Shown one piece after another: positions 1 to 11,700 of a DNA stretch of 64,000 bases. Numbering within the stretch: position 1 is the stretch's first letter; every line of letters starts with the position of its first letter. A model generated the notes under the pieces. It was given only the letters and a program-made list of their open reading frames with translations, had not been told where the DNA came from and did no database searches. The DNA lies in assembly GCF_027409185.1 (NCBI RefSeq), contig NC_084460.1:64120501-64184500 (forward strand). Reading direction: 5' to 3'. This DNA is from Cynocephalus volans (taxonomy: Eukaryota; Chordata; Mammalia; Dermoptera; Cynocephalidae). A program made the position numbers and the translations under genes.

Positions 1-28
1 TTTCCTTTATACAGAAAAGATATTTATA

Positions 29-53
29 TGCATATATATATATATATTTTTAA
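29..53. repeat. Target-site duplication, left copy, of young L1 copy A
   Basis: The sequence TGCATATA...TTTTTAA here recurs at 715-732 at the other end of the L1 insertion. The left copy carries extra TA units, so the duplicated target has since expanded as a small AT microsatellite. This identifies the ends of the insertion. Confidence 0.7.
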
Positions 54-257
54 TGTAGTCAGTTTTATTTTATTTTATTTTATTTATTTATTTTTTTTAA
101 TTTTATTTTGTCAATATACATTGTGGCTGATTATTGCTCCCCATCACCAAAACCTCCCTCCCTTCTCCCTCCCCCCCTCCCCCCCAACAATGTCCTTTCT
201 GTTTGCTTGTCATATCAACTTCAAATAATTGTGGTTGTTATATCTTCTTCCCCCCCC

Positions 258-314
<57 letters not shown>

Positions 315-714
315 TTATATATTAATTTTTAGCTTCCCACCAATAAGTGAGAACATGTGGTATTTCTCTTTCTGTGCCTGACTTGTTTCACTTAATATAA
401 TTCTCTCAAGGTCCATCCATGTTGTTGCAAATGGCAGTATTTCATTCGTTTTTATAGCTGAGTAGTATTCCATTGTGTAGATGTACCACATTTTCCGTAT
501 CCACTCATCCGATGATGGGCATTTGGGCTGGTTCCAACTCTTGGCTATTGTAAAGAGTGCTGCAATAAACATTGGGGAACAGGTATACCTTCGACTTGAT
601 GATTTCCATTCCTCTGGGTATATTCCCAACACTGGGATAGCTGGGTCGTATGGTAGATCTATCTGCAATTGTTTGAGGAACCTCCATACCATTTTCCATA
701 GAGGCTGCACCATT
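54..714 (-). mobile_element. Young 5'-truncated LINE-1 (copy A), minus orientation
   Basis: On the minus strand an open frame (about 716 down to 342) encodes the C-terminal end of L1 ORF2p. It includes the characteristic stretch around [18 protein letters not shown] and [14 protein letters not shown], and ends shortly before the 3' UTR. The 3' UTR contains a C-rich/G-rich tract, a long TG repeat and an A/TAAAA-rich tail (T-rich on the plus strand, about 62-100). A near-identical copy lies at 20633-21408. The uninterrupted frame and close similarity of the two copies indicate recent insertion. The element is truncated to about 660 bp and cannot mobilise itself. It lies in an FBXO25 intron, antisense to the gene. 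Confidence 0.93.
262..311. repeat. (TG)n microsatellite inside L1 copy A
   Basis: About 25 consecutive TG/GT units lie in the L1 3' UTR. The paralogous L1 at 20.8 kb has a much shorter tract at the same internal position, so the repeat has changed length independently in the two copies. Confidence 0.97.
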
Positions 715-732
715 TGCATATATATTTTTAAA
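715..732. repeat. Target-site duplication, right copy, of L1 copy A
   Basis: TGCATATATATTTTTAA follows directly on the truncated 5' end of the L1 (in minus orientation) and matches 29-53 apart from the AT expansion there. Confidence 0.7.
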
Positions 733-1854
733 TCTTCCTTATCGTGTTGATTCAAGAATTGGTTGTAGGCTATTTCATTAACTCCAGGCATTTCCTATAA
801 TTTTTCCCCTTAAAAAATGCTGGATTAAAGTGTATCAGCAAAATATGTTAATGCTCCTAAGAGCAAGATTAGTTAAAGAGGAAGGACCAAGAAATAACAG
901 TGTTGGGACCTCTGAGACACCTATTTTCAATTGAAGAAAGTGCTCTTCAACTTGAGAATTGACCTTGGTTAATTCAAATTTGACCTTGTAGCTCTGATGT
1001 TTTTAAGAAAAATTGAATATAAATTGATGATTATGGTAGATAGTTTGTGTGGGGCCATTTTGAACACTGGGAATCTAAGCCTTTATTCATTAGATGGCAT
1101 GCCAAGAAAAGCTTGTCTTTCTCATGAATATCCACATTATATTAGAAATTTGAAATGCCAGTATTAATACAGTCTGTAGTTATTCAGTGACATCTTTATT
1201 TTTCTTTTACTCAGATTATTTATCCTATCAACAAAGTAATTTGTGGAGTATGACTAAACACAGCAACTAAGTGTTTTGCCAAAATTAAAATTATAAGTTG
1301 TGTAACAGTTCAATTTTTGGTAAAATAGTAGTCTTTCTTTCTGCCAGTGCTAGAAGTTGGTGAACAAGTTGAGACTCAAAATGAGATGTTAATTCCCAAG
1401 GTGGGTGGAGAGAAGGGACAACCCAAAGAATAGAGGTCTCTTCTCAAAGACCACTGCTTAAGCAGCTTGTGAACTGTATGTGAGAGGCGCTGGTTCCTAG
1501 TGGAGAACCTGTTTCAATCCAGCCTGCATTTGTCTGTAGTGTGACAATTCCCTGACTTCTGGGTAGGGGTAGGCAGGGAGCCCATAGACCTTTGAGCAAC
1601 TGAGGAAAGCTTCTGAAGCTCTCCCCAGAAAGTTTACATAGATTACAAATTCTGCATGCAAATTCAGGGACCTACCAGGTCTGCTTTGGCTTCCTATCAT
1701 AGAGTGTAGGTTACCATCCTTTTTTGTTAAAGACAGACTTTATTGAGACGACTTTTTAAAACCTGATAATCAAACTTTAGATCATTGAAGGCTGTTCAGA
1801 GTTCTTCTTTATGTCTGATACACACACACTAGATGGAAGGTGGCCTCTCAGGAA
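733..1854. other. FBXO25 intron, no feature recognised
   Basis: AT-rich sequence between L1 copy A and a MIR. No exon-like frame with splice sites and no recognisable repeat family was found. It is assigned to an FBXO25 intron because the first exon seen (7321) begins in mid-protein. Confidence 0.6.
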
Positions 1855-2095
1855 GGTGGAAGATTGCCTGGGCTCCAGTCCTGGCTCCTCCCCCCTCCTC
1901 ACCCCCCCCCCTCCCCGGCCGCCTTTGATGTGGCTCTTTGACGAGCCTCATCATCTCTCTGTGCCTCAGTTTTCCCATCTGTGGAGCAGAAACAGTAATA
2001 ACACCTACCACATAGGGGTGTCATGATAATTAAATGGATATCACGTACTTTCAGTAGTGCCTTATAATAACCACTCAATAAATGTGTACTATTAG
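1855..2095 (+). repeat. MIR SINE, sense
   Basis: The core and 3' part of the ancient tRNA-derived MIR are visible. There is a CTCTGTGCCTCAGTTTTCCC core near 1958, then a CATCTGT/ATAACACCTACC stretch, and the terminal CACTCAATAAATGTG near 2073-2087. It is diverged, with a C-rich expansion near 1890-1920. Confidence 0.88.
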
Positions 2096-3012
2096 TTATA
2101 AATCTAAATAAATCCAAAAGGAAAATTGAGCAGAGTTGATTTGCTCTGCCCACGAAGAATATGTGTTACATATTGTTGCTGTTTTTCCTCCCCACACTTC
2201 TCCATGCCTGGGAGAGCCTTTATACACTTTCACACACCACACTATGTGTTGATTTGCTCTCTTATCCAAGTGTATTCAGGAATGTACCTTGAATCTCAAA
2301 TAGCTACAATTTTATTTAACTTTATTGAATTCTAGTTTTATTATATTATCATGAGAGAGTTTGGCAATAAGATCTCTGCTTCTTTGAAATTATTAAGTTT
2401 TCCTTTGTGTCTATTTCCATCATTGATTTTTGTAAATGTTCTATTGACACGAGAAAAATGCAAATTCTCTATTTAAAGGATGTAATTTTTTTCTGTTTAT
2501 CTAAAAAACAAGTTTTGCTGTTATATGACTTAATTCTTCCACATCCTTACTTGTTTAGAATAGTCAGATTTAAAGAGATATATAACAATTTCCCACAATA
2601 TTTGTGTTTTTAACAAATTTCTTATTAAATTTCCAACAAATTTTGTGTTATGGCTAAGTTGGGGCTTATAACTGGTGATATTCTCTTTGTAAATTGTGTG
2701 TTTTGCTCTTTTATCTTCATTACAGTTTTAACCTAAAATTTCAACTTGTCATTTATGAACTTGGCCTCTCTTGTCACTCTTTGTTGGCACATGAAGGGCA
2801 GGATCTGTTGTCTAGTCCTCTTCTGGTAACTGGTGTGAGTGAATGTACTAACCCCGTGCCTTCTGCTAATGATTTCAGCGTGTTTTTTAAAGAGTTTTTA
2901 AACATGATATTAGAAAAATGTGTTTATGTTGATGATGGGAAGGGGGTAGTTGGGAAGACTTGCCTCCTAGAAGACACAACGCCCATTCGTGATATTGCTT
3001 CTGCTATTAGAG
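2096..3012. other. FBXO25 intron, no feature recognised
   Basis: AT-rich intronic sequence. A 131-codon open frame at 2694-3089 runs into the hAT-like repeat and matches no protein family I recognise, so it is not taken as a gene. Confidence 0.55.
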
Positions 3013-3405
3013 CAGTAGTTCTCAAACTCAAACTTGGTCACAGGTGTCCTTTTCACTTTTTAAAATTACTGGGGACCCCAAAGATATGAATTATAACTAT
3101 TAATATTTGCAATATTCGAAAGTAAAACAGTTTTTATAAAAATTTCTGTTTATAAGTTAGGAGTGGCATGGTCTGACATCTGTACACATCCTCCTGGTGT
3201 CTAGTGTGATAGGAGAATCCTGCTCTCTGGTCCTGAACTCAGTCTGCTGGATGCTACATGTCAGGAAGCCTCTGAACACTTCACCACACACTTATGAGAG
3301 TATGGCGCAAAAAAGGAAAATGACATCTTAGTAATATTATGGAAATAATTTTGACCTCGGGGACCCTCTCAGAGGCTCCTGGGTGATGCTTTGAAACTCT
3401 TGCAG
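3013..3405. mobile_element. Non-autonomous hAT-type DNA transposon remnant
   Basis: The left end CAGTAGTTCTCAAA and the right end TTTGAAACTCTTGCAG are imperfect inverted repeats of the CAGnGGTTCTCAAA type typical of hAT/Charlie-derived mammalian elements. The interior GGGGACCCCAAAGATAT, and GACCTCGGGGACC near the right end, resemble a common old element of this class. The subfamily was not determined. It is heavily diverged and inactive. Confidence 0.65.
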
Positions 3406-4679
3406 TAGAACAATACCCTAGCCTCTTTGTCTTCACTTCTCTCATTAATGAGAAACAGACCATCTATATCTCTGCTCTTTTTTCTTTAAGGAATAAGAGG
3501 AATAGAATTTGCATATTCTGTTGCTTCTTTCGTATCCTCAGTGTTGTAGGTCAAGAATCCTATTTGGGAAGGTTTTGGTTGTTAAACAATGCTTGTGGCT
3601 GGGTGACTACATCTCATTCTAGGATTTAGATTAGGAAATCCATTGCTACTGCATATGTAAGTTGCACCCTCCAATCCAGCTTTTATTCGCAATAAAGCTG
3701 ATAACCTCAGTTGGCCTGAATCCTTTGTGTCTAAATTGATTGTAAACTGAAGCAGGAAAAAGGGGTGCTATTCAAATTAAAATAGTGCTTATTGTGATGA
3801 TATTTCAAAACAAGAAATTTAATAATAATATTCAGCTAATTTGAAAAGATACAGAACAGCATTAAAATTTTAGCAATGGGCTTTTTAGCATTGTTTGGTA
3901 TAATCTGATCTGATCTTGGCCAGTGCCCTAAAAGATATACTTTTTAGGTAAATATACTAGAAGTTGTAGAATTTTTTTTTCCCCCTAAGAGTATCATGTG
4001 ATTGTCATATACGTGGTGTTATTTGTGGCTATGTGAGTTAGTAGTTTTTTTCCTTCCTCTGGAAATCAACAAAGGCTAGAAGGAGAATTAGAAGGAAGGG
4101 ATGAATAATTCTCTTTTCAGAAAAATAGGAGGTAGATGAAATTCACAGATGCTAAAATATGTGTAAGTCTTACCAAAAGCAGCTGAGATTGGGCTGGAAT
4201 AGTACAGGCAGAAGTGAATAGAGATGTTCAGGTTGGCAGAAAGACTTAGCAGGGCAGGTCTAGGAGACACCAGTGCATACGCCTCGCAGAGCAAGAGGCA
4301 GAGTCAGAGGCGAAGCTCCTACTTACAACAAGGGTGATTGTTCTTGGGAAGATGGCTGACAGCAAAGGATGTCTTGAACGCAGTTTTACTCAGAGAAGGG
4401 GGCGGTGGGTTTCCCACAGGATTGCACATTGGAACATGTTTTGTGGGGAGCAGCGGTTGGAATAGTGCATGTTGGGACTGGGCAGCCTGGGACCACCCTG
4501 GCTCTCCCTTCTGGGGCCCCAGGAAGTTCTGCCCCACTCAGGAGTGTGTGTTAAAAAAGAAGGTGACTGTCACAGCATGAATGTTCCTGAGGAAAATGTG
4601 GAAAAGAGCAGCAGAACCTACCAGTAAGTAGATGAAGAACACCAGACAAATGTGTCCATGAAGCAAGAAGGGAGTCATG
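3406..4679. other. FBXO25 intron, no feature recognised
   Basis: No exon, RNA gene or clear repeat family was recognised. The stretch around 4330-4560 is more GC-rich but has no supported coding potential. Confidence 0.5.
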
Positions 4680-5400
4680 ACCAGACATTTCATCATGAAT
4701 GAAAAACAAGAAACTCATGGAGCTATTCTCTGAAGGAAGATCCCGGTGCAGAAATGCTACAAATCAGAAAAGAGATGTTAATATAACCAGGTGAGGCAAC
4801 AGGAGACAAAACATGAGTTGGCAGAACTAAGGATAGAGCAGCCCAAAAAGTCATCGTAGAAATGAAGACAGAAATGAAAGATACTGGAGAAAATAGACAC
4901 TTTGGGAGACATAGTAAGGGTGATGGGAATGAGAAAATTAGTGAAAATGAGACAGTAATGGTGAGTTTAAAAGGATTAGAAAGAAAATTATAGCCGTAGA
5001 GGACAGTAAGAGATTTAAATCCAGCATATTTATCTTTGAAATCCGCAAAGATGAAAACAAAACAGTGGGACTGAACAAGCATTTAAAGATAATGTTCAAA
5101 AAAACTTTCCTGAGGTAGAAATAGACTTAAACCTACACTGTGAAAGGGCAGATTGTGTGCCAGAGAAGGTTGAGCCAGACAGTCACAAGTATGCCATCTC
5201 TAGAGGAATGACTCAATTCTGCAGATGAAGTGAGAATCCTCTCAACAGATAAACAAAATGTTAGTGGCCTAAGATTTTTCCACATTCTTTAGGTGGTGGA
5301 GTAATCCTGACAGGATCCTCCAAGAAGAAAGGATGACCCATGAATTTTAGGTCCAAACTGTTTTTTATATCAGGGCTGCAGATAAACAGTACTGACTATG
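4680..5400 (+). repeat. Ancient L1/HAL1-type fragment, sense
   Basis: A purine-rich, heavily mutated stretch resembles ORF1 of old L1 or HAL1. The part around 5095-5165, with AACTTTCCTGAGGTAGAAAT and then CACTGTGAAAGGGCAG, is the most recognisable. Stops and frameshifts are frequent. It may be continuous with the ORF2 fragment at 6400-6620. Confidence 0.55.
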
Positions 5401-5879
5401 TAAGCTCTCAGGTAATATTGTTCCCATGAGTATTTTTGAGGGAACTAACCTCAGCCAGCCAAGAAGGATGGCTGGAGAAATGGTGGCAATAGAACTGGAC
5501 ATCAGTGATTACCCAGTGCATTAGCTGAAGACTGAAATGAGGATGCATGTGAGAATAGGGTGATAGGGCAGAATGTGAATGTTGTGGACCCTGAGAAGAA
5601 ATGGCACAATTAACCAAACTGGGGAGGGAGGGATAGGGAGAAAAGGTGTGTGGTGGACATCTGTTGACTGTCTCACATGCAAGGTGCTGAAATAATGTAT
5701 TCACTATAATCGAGTTATAGAGGGAAGGAGCGGAAGGAAGGAGGAGCAAGACGAATGGCAGTTTTATCATAACTGGAAATAGGAAACTAACATGCTAGGA
5801 TGTATGATCTAAGTATTTAGGAGGGTAAGACTATTATGTAGAGTTAACATTACTGTGGGGAAAATAGAATAGTTTAGTC

Positions 5880-6330
5880 AGGCTTCTTCACCTAAGGCCC
5901 GGTTGGGGGTCGTATAGCACATTCTTTGTAAACAGGTTGTGTGTGGGTGGAGTTAGTGCGCATGTGCACCCATGTATCTTTTTAGTTTGTTGCTATTATA
6001 TGTTCTTCAGTTTGTGATGCAGCCCTAGCTGGCAGAGCTTGTGTCTAAAAATAGAGTATGTTTACTTTGCTGACAGCTGCTCATTTTGTCAAGTGGGCTT
6101 TGCCAGCAGTTGAATTTCTGAGTTTCTCTTTGTTCTGCTTAACTCTTAGACGTGTGTGTGCTGAATAAAGATTACTCTTTCTTCAACCAAGGCTCCGATG
6201 ACCTTTTTGCCAGTTACCTAGCTCATAGACCTGCGTGTGAAGGGTTTGTGATCCAGTCTGGACAACGGGCTCTAGGGGTCTGTGAGCTCCAGACCCTAGC
6301 CCTAGCTCTACAATTACAAAAGTAACCTCT
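5880..6330 (+). repeat. Possible LTR fragment
   Basis: The stretch lies between two L1-like pieces. It carries GCTGAATAAAGATTACTC followed by TTTCTTCAACCAAGG near 6160-6190, which looks like the polyadenylation-signal region of a retroviral-type LTR. No clean TG...CA ends or 5-bp duplication were identified, and no internal region is present. Confidence 0.3.
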
Positions 6331-6399
6331 AGGACAAAATAATGCAAACTTTCCTGAATTTCAAAAGAACTACAGAGCAAGCGAGAGAGAGAATGAGTG

Positions 6400-6620
6400 A
6401 GAGAAATAGAGAACTAGAACTTTTTTAAAAAGCTACAAAAACAGAAACATGTCATAAATTAAGATGAAACATGTATCAATAAATGTAAACAGGCTATCAA
6501 AAGATTTTCAGATTGGATCAAAAAGCAAAACCTGATGCCAAGTTGTAGATAAGAAGCACACCTAAAAAACAGTGACTCACAAAAGTTGAAAATTTAAAAA
6601 TGAGAAAGGTATACTGGGAA
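6400..6620 (+). repeat. Old L1 ORF2 fragment, sense
   Basis: Resembles the early part of L1 ORF2, around GATTGGATCAAAAAGCAAAA (about 6511-6530) and AAGAAGCACACCTAAAAAAC (about 6550-6570). Stops interrupt the frame. Confidence 0.6.
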
Positions 6621-7320
6621 GATATAAACAAAAAAAAAAATGGGACAACAAGCACTACAGGCAGGAAGCACTTTGTAGTGTCGAGAGACACACATAAGAG
6701 CGAGGGTGCAGTGGGCAGGCAGAGAATGGAGTGGACGCAGCCCTCTTCCTTCCCACAGAAAAGGAATGCAGGTCACATAGGTTTTGTTATGTGTTTATTG
6801 TTGTTTTGTAGATATTCTGCAATTTGTTTATTCTTTGACCAAAGTGCTATTTAAAAAGCAGTTTGTTTCGTGTTTTCTTCTTAATTTCCAGATGTAAGGG
6901 ATTTTTGATTTTCTGTCTGTTTAGCAAACCACAGCAGGTCTGGGAGTCATCTTGTAAAAATATCTGTAGTGACCGAGTATCCATTCTGGCCTCTTTCTGG
7001 TGTGCCCCCGTGTACAGTAGAGGTTGGAAAGCCAAAAACTACATTTCACAGACTCTTACAGCGAAGGTTCTGGAAGTAAATTAGCTTCCACTAACTAGAT
7101 GTATTCATGCGAGATTGGAGAGTAGAAGCTGCTGCTGCTTGGGTTAATGTAGGTGGTGACTATTTCCTACAATTGGACTCAGACTGACACGGTGACTTAA
7201 TTTAGAATGCCTCATGGTAGCATATCTTTATGCTGTATTTGCGATATGTCACTATTGTTTATATTTCCATGTTAAATACATTTATTTATTGCTCAACTTT
7301 TTTCCCCTCTTTTCTTTAAG
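6621..7320 (+). other. End of FBXO25 intron with polypyrimidine tract and acceptor
   Basis: No repeat or gene was recognised except the 3' end. There a T/C-rich run (about 7296-7318) ending in TTTCTTTAAG forms the splice acceptor for the exon beginning at 7321. Confidence 0.7.
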
Positions 7321-7414
7321 CTATTGCAGCTAATTGCAAAATCCCAATTAACTTCATTGAGTGGTGTCGCACAAAAGAATTACTTCAACATTTTGGATAA
7401 AATCGTTCAAAAGG
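7321..7414 (+). CDS. FBXO25: FBXO25 coding exon (internal), F-box only protein 25
   Basis: Encodes 31 residues plus one base, from [15 protein letters not shown] to KIVQK. This is a conserved segment upstream of the F-box that FBXO25 shares with its paralogue FBXO32 (atrogin-1/MAFbx). The acceptor is TTTCTTTAAG and the donor AAGG|GTAAGG. The exon is 94 nt and leaves phase 1, which pairs with the next exon to complete a valine codon. FBXO25 is the substrate receptor of an SCF (SKP1-CUL1-F-box) ubiquitin ligase and is mostly nuclear. Counting back from the stop codon, this exon starts about 231 residues from the C-terminus, so in a protein of about 360 residues all earlier coding exons lie before this window. 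I see no damage. The assignment rests on residue-level recognition and correct splicing of five exons. Confidence 0.96.
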
Positions 7415-7994
7415 GTAAGGTAATCACTGATATTTTTAATAATGTAAATCTTAATTAGAAATTTGGTGCAAAGAGATGGGATTTTTCTTTTATCTTTTCT
7501 CACTATGTATGCTGTCAAAAACAACAGTGTAAATAATGTGATTCCAGACAGAAATACAGGTCATCCCTGCAGTTCTTCTTCTGTGTTACTGCTATTTACT
7601 TTTTCAAAGTTGATTTTGCATACAAAGGGATGTATTATAACAGAAAATGTAACTAATCCCAAAGTTTTGAAAAGCTATTTTACCTTCACATGTTTAGCCA
7701 ATCATAGTTCATTTTAGCTATATGGTTTCATAATTAGCAAGATTGTGGCTTGTTCGTTTAGGCACCAAATAAGCCAGTAAATTTCATTTTAATTTAACAA
7801 GCTTGCCTTGATTAATCACTGACTATTGGTAAATAGAACTTTAAATTTCACACAATGAGCTTATGCATATGTAGGAATTTATGACTGCATTGTTAAATAT
7901 TAATTCTCTTTATGATACCTACAAAAGTTTTTAAAATCTCATTATAGTTGTGATATCTCAAAAATGATGCCACTTTTGTGTTGCAATGAAATTA
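7415..7994. other. FBXO25 intron, no feature recognised
   Basis: AT-rich intronic sequence before the antisense L1. A second GT (7420) follows the donor by five bases, but using it would shift the reading frame. Confidence 0.6.
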
Positions 7995-8540
7995 GATCTT
8001 TTTTTATTGTGGTAAAATACACACATAACATAAAATTTACCATTTTGACCATTTTTAAGTGTAAAGTTCAGAGGCATTAAGTACGAGGGTACTTCAGAAA
8101 AGTTCATGGAAAAATAGACTTTAAAAGACAATGTGAAACTTTCCATGAATGTTTTGAAGATCCCTCATACATGGATGTAGTGCAGCCATCACCACCATCC
8201 ATCTCCAGAACTTGTTCATTGTCCCAAACTGAAATTCTGTCCCCATTAAACACTAACTCCCCATTTTCCCACCCCCACCCCTTGGTAACCACCACTCTAC
8301 TCTATGTCTCTTATGATTTTGAGTACTGTAGGAACCTCATATAAGTGGAATCATACATATTTGTCCTTTTGTGACTGACTTATTTCACATAGCATAATGT
8401 CCTCAAAGTTTATCCATATTGTAGCATGTGTCAGAACTTCCTTTCTTTTTAAGGCTGAATAATATTCCATTGTGTGGATAGACCACATGTTATCTTTTCA
8501 CCTGTCAATGGACATTTGGGTTGTGAAACTAGGTCATCTG
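7995..8540 (-). repeat. Old L1 3' end, antisense, split by a MITE
   Basis: Recognisable antisense L1M 3' region: TGGTAAAATACACACATAAC, later CCATCACCACCATCCATCTC, CATATAAGTGGAATCATAC and GGCTGAATAATATTCCATTG. The L1 is interrupted at 8084-8167 by a mariner-like MITE. It ends within about 55 bp of the next FBXO25 exon. Confidence 0.85.
8084..8167. mobile_element. 84-bp mariner-like MITE nested in L1
   Basis: The left end CGAGGGTACTTCAGAAAAG and the right end (read on the minus strand) TGAGGGATCTTCAAAACA form terminal inverted repeats of about 28 bp that continue into TTCATGGAAA on both sides. TA dinucleotides flank it (8082-8083 and 8168-8169), as expected for Tc1/mariner targets. Removing it restores the antisense L1 sequence. 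It is too short to encode a transposase. Confidence 0.8.
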
Positions 8541-8593
8541 TAAAAGTGGTGTTTAATTGTATCAATCCATAGTTTTGTTTTTGTTTTCTCCAG

Positions 8594-8778
8594 TTCTTGA
8601 TGACCACCAAAATCCTCGCCTGATCAAAGATCTTCTCCAAGACCTAAGCTCTACCCTCCGCATTCTTATTAGAGGTGTAGGGAAGTCTGTATTGGTGGGA
8701 AACATCAATATTTGGATTTGCCGATTGGAAACTATTCTCACCTGGCAACAACAACTACAGAATCTTCAGATGACTAAG
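8594..8778 (+). CDS. FBXO25: FBXO25 coding exon (internal)
   Basis: A 185-nt exon with acceptor TTTTCTCCAG and donor AAG|GTGTGA. Two leading bases complete the split valine, then 61 codons run from LDDHQNPRLIKDLLQDL through GVGKSVLVGNINIWICRLE to LQNLQMTK. This leucine-rich helical segment just before the F-box is strongly conserved between FBXO25 and FBXO32. The exon ends in phase 0, matching the F-box exon at 15780. The donor GTGTGA is a weaker match than the usual GTRAGT. The frame is open throughout and shows no pseudogene damage. Confidence 0.97.
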
Positions 8779-11700
8779 GTGTGAATTTCTTGACCTAAGA
8801 ATTATTACACTCTGTTTTTATATTGCAAAGTCATTAGCTCTTGTAAGTACTCCTGAAAGACTACTATAGCTTTTTGAAAGATTTTTTTTACCCTTTCACA
8901 AGTAGTAATTAAGCTGTTTTAAAATAGAATAGGACCAAAAGACCCCTTAATGGCTTATACTTGTTGTTGGAAAAGCATTGGGGGCAATAATCATTAATAA
9001 GCCTGGTCCTGAAGGTGATTGGGGGTGAATTACTTTACCTTTAAAAGAAATTAAGTTTTTCAGGGTAAAATAACATTCAATAAAAGAAGGCTAAATTGTA
9101 TTGCTAATAATACTCCATTTATCTAATTGTTGCTTCTCCAGGGTTAGTATTTTCTTCTTCACTTGCTTGCTGTCTTTTTTGCGACATGTGCATTTATGTT
9201 CTTTGGCAATAGTGAACAAAGTGAAAAGAAGGTACAAATTATATCAGTTGTTCTTGATATTTTTTATTTATTCTGGTAACTGGTTTCAGTAAGAAAAATG
9301 TAACACCATTGACCAAAGTGTTTTAGATTGTGTTTTTATTTACCTCCAGTACTAATGTAAGAGTAAGAATAAACTGAGTATATATCTTAGTGGCGTAAGT
9401 TATGTGGCCTCAGTGGTACAAATGGTTCTCCAAATTGTACTTCTGGTAGTGTCATCATTACCTTTATCACTGCACCCTAGGTTCCATGTGAAGGGAGTTG
9501 TTTTCAAACAGCCTTGGAATGCCTTAACTTTTTGTTGCTTATTTGCCACCCAGAAAAGGGATTTACAGAAAGAATAGCAATTCCTTAATTATGAGTCTGA
9601 AGTTATCATTAATAATATAATATTCAGTGTCAGTAAGAGCTGAGCAAATTTGTTGTAAACATCGGATTGTTTGCTCTGTTGTCTTACACATGATACTACC
9701 AATCATTCAGAGCTCTCCACAGTCTGGCTCCGTGCCACCTGTTTTACTTCATTCTCCATGTACAGGTGGGTTATGTTATAAAAGTCTGTCTGCCAGACAT
9801 TTAAACACAGCACACAGTTTGTGTAGATGGTGAGGCCACACTCTCCACATCTCATTCATCTCTCATGTAGCTAATCTGAGGTAGTGATGACATCCTAGCT
9901 AATGACCCTCTGGGGAGAGTGAGGTATGTCATTGTCAGCAGTGGGGCTTGATGGTCAGGATCCCTGAAGGAACGGAGTGTTTGGGAAAAGCCATGAAGCA
10001 GTCTTTCTGGTCTGACTGGGAAGTTCTAGGCAGCCTGCATCTATCTCGAAGGAGAGAGAAGGGAGAAAACAAAGAACAGTCTTCCATCTTTGCATAGGTG
10101 GACTGTGGCAGAGCCAGAAAATGCATGAATGTGACATAAGCTTCCTTCTGGATCTTCACTTCCATATACACTAGCTGGGAATAGGAGCAGAAAGAGGGAT
10201 GTGGGAACTACACATGATCCCAGCTCACCCTGCGCAGGGCAGCTAAGAGCCACCCTAAGAAGATGACGCTCAGGAGAAGGCCTCTGCTTCAGGCCTGGGG
10301 GTCCCAAAGCCTGGTGGTCGGGGTGCATTTATGTGGTGTCATCTCTGCCTTGGCACACATGACTGTCACCATACTGCCCTTTGATCAAGTAGGAAAAATA
10401 AGGCACAAAATGAAATTAATGATGATACTTTAAATGAGGAATAAGAATTAATAACAACACGAAGGTACTGGTTTTCATGGTGTCCACTCAGATCTTATCA
10501 TCTGAGACCTTGAACTTGCTCCTCTGGTTCTCATGTGGGTCGTGGGTTTTTTCTGTGTCCTTCCCACCAACTCTCTGAATGCTTCTCTTGTGCTCTGCAG
10601 CATTGTTCAGAGCAAGAGACACCATGTGCGCCCAGTGATGGCTGTCGCATCTGTGCCTTGTTCCCAGCCTCCTGCTGGGTGATACTCCATTGTGTGAATT
10701 GGGCAGAAGACTTGTTCCCTCCTGGGAAGGGCTCTTTATCATGTCAACAGCTCAGCTGCACTTGTAGGCTCCAGACCAAGTCAGCCACGGTGGTCAAGGC
10801 TGCTTAACATAGTGAGTCCCAGTCTCACGACCTATGGCTGATGGCAGGTTGCTGCCTATGTTTACTCATAGTCAATTTTAAGGCGATATGAGCAGATGGA
10901 GGGCAGAACAGAACAGCTGAGCACTTCATGAATTCTGAAAGCAGAGGTCCGAGCACACTGCCTGAAGCCCCATCATTTCAGCCTCATGGGACACGGTTGC
11001 CCATTTTCTCCAGTGAGCTGGCAGTCTTTTTTTTTCTTCTAAATTCTCCTAACAAAAAATATCTTGACAACCCTTAAATCTAAATTCTCATACTCCCAGA
11101 AGTAAGTAGAGGCCTAGTATACATATATTAGAGTTGAAAAGTTTCTAAGATCTGAAATCCTTCTCATAGTCCTCTTCCAAAAATTTATCAACTGAGAGTT
11201 TACTGATATTAACACATACCCAGGGAAAACTTCAATTATTTTTATACATGCTTTTGGGGATTAAAATCTATCACTATTCAATAAAAAATTCTCCACCACC
11301 CTGATAACACTGTGAGGTGAAACAAAAAGTAATATTCCAGTACGGTAGACAGATACCATGTCTGTTCATCATTATCAAACTACCAGTTTCTCTTTTTTAA
11401 AAAATTTCTTATGAGAAAAAAAAATGACAGTTTAGTTTGTTTTATTGAAACAAGTGATCATACATATTTGTGTGGTATAGAGTTGACTTGGCATTTGTGT
11501 ACAATATGTGATGATCAAACCGGATTATTAGCATATTCATCATTGCAAAATGTAATAAAAGTACAATTTACTGTGTGCTATCAAACTACCAGGTTTAAAA
11601 TACCTTTAAACTTTTCATAAATTTTCTGCTTCATTTTTTTTGTCTGGAGAGAAAGTCTTGGGTATATGAAAAGCTGTGCAGCTTGCTTCAGCCTGCCCAC

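Noticed and set aside
315..791. 158-codon and 172-codon minus-strand frames (315-791 and 20866-21384) as host genes
   Set aside because: Both are the C-terminal end of L1 ORF2 in truncated L1 copies.
2694..3089. 131-codon plus-strand frame as a small gene
   Set aside because: It runs into a hAT-type repeat, lacks splice signals and resembles no protein family.
5880..6330. Complete endogenous retrovirus
   Set aside because: Only LTR-like text with an AATAAA is visible. No clean ends, target duplication or internal genes were found, so it is left as a low-confidence LTR fragment.
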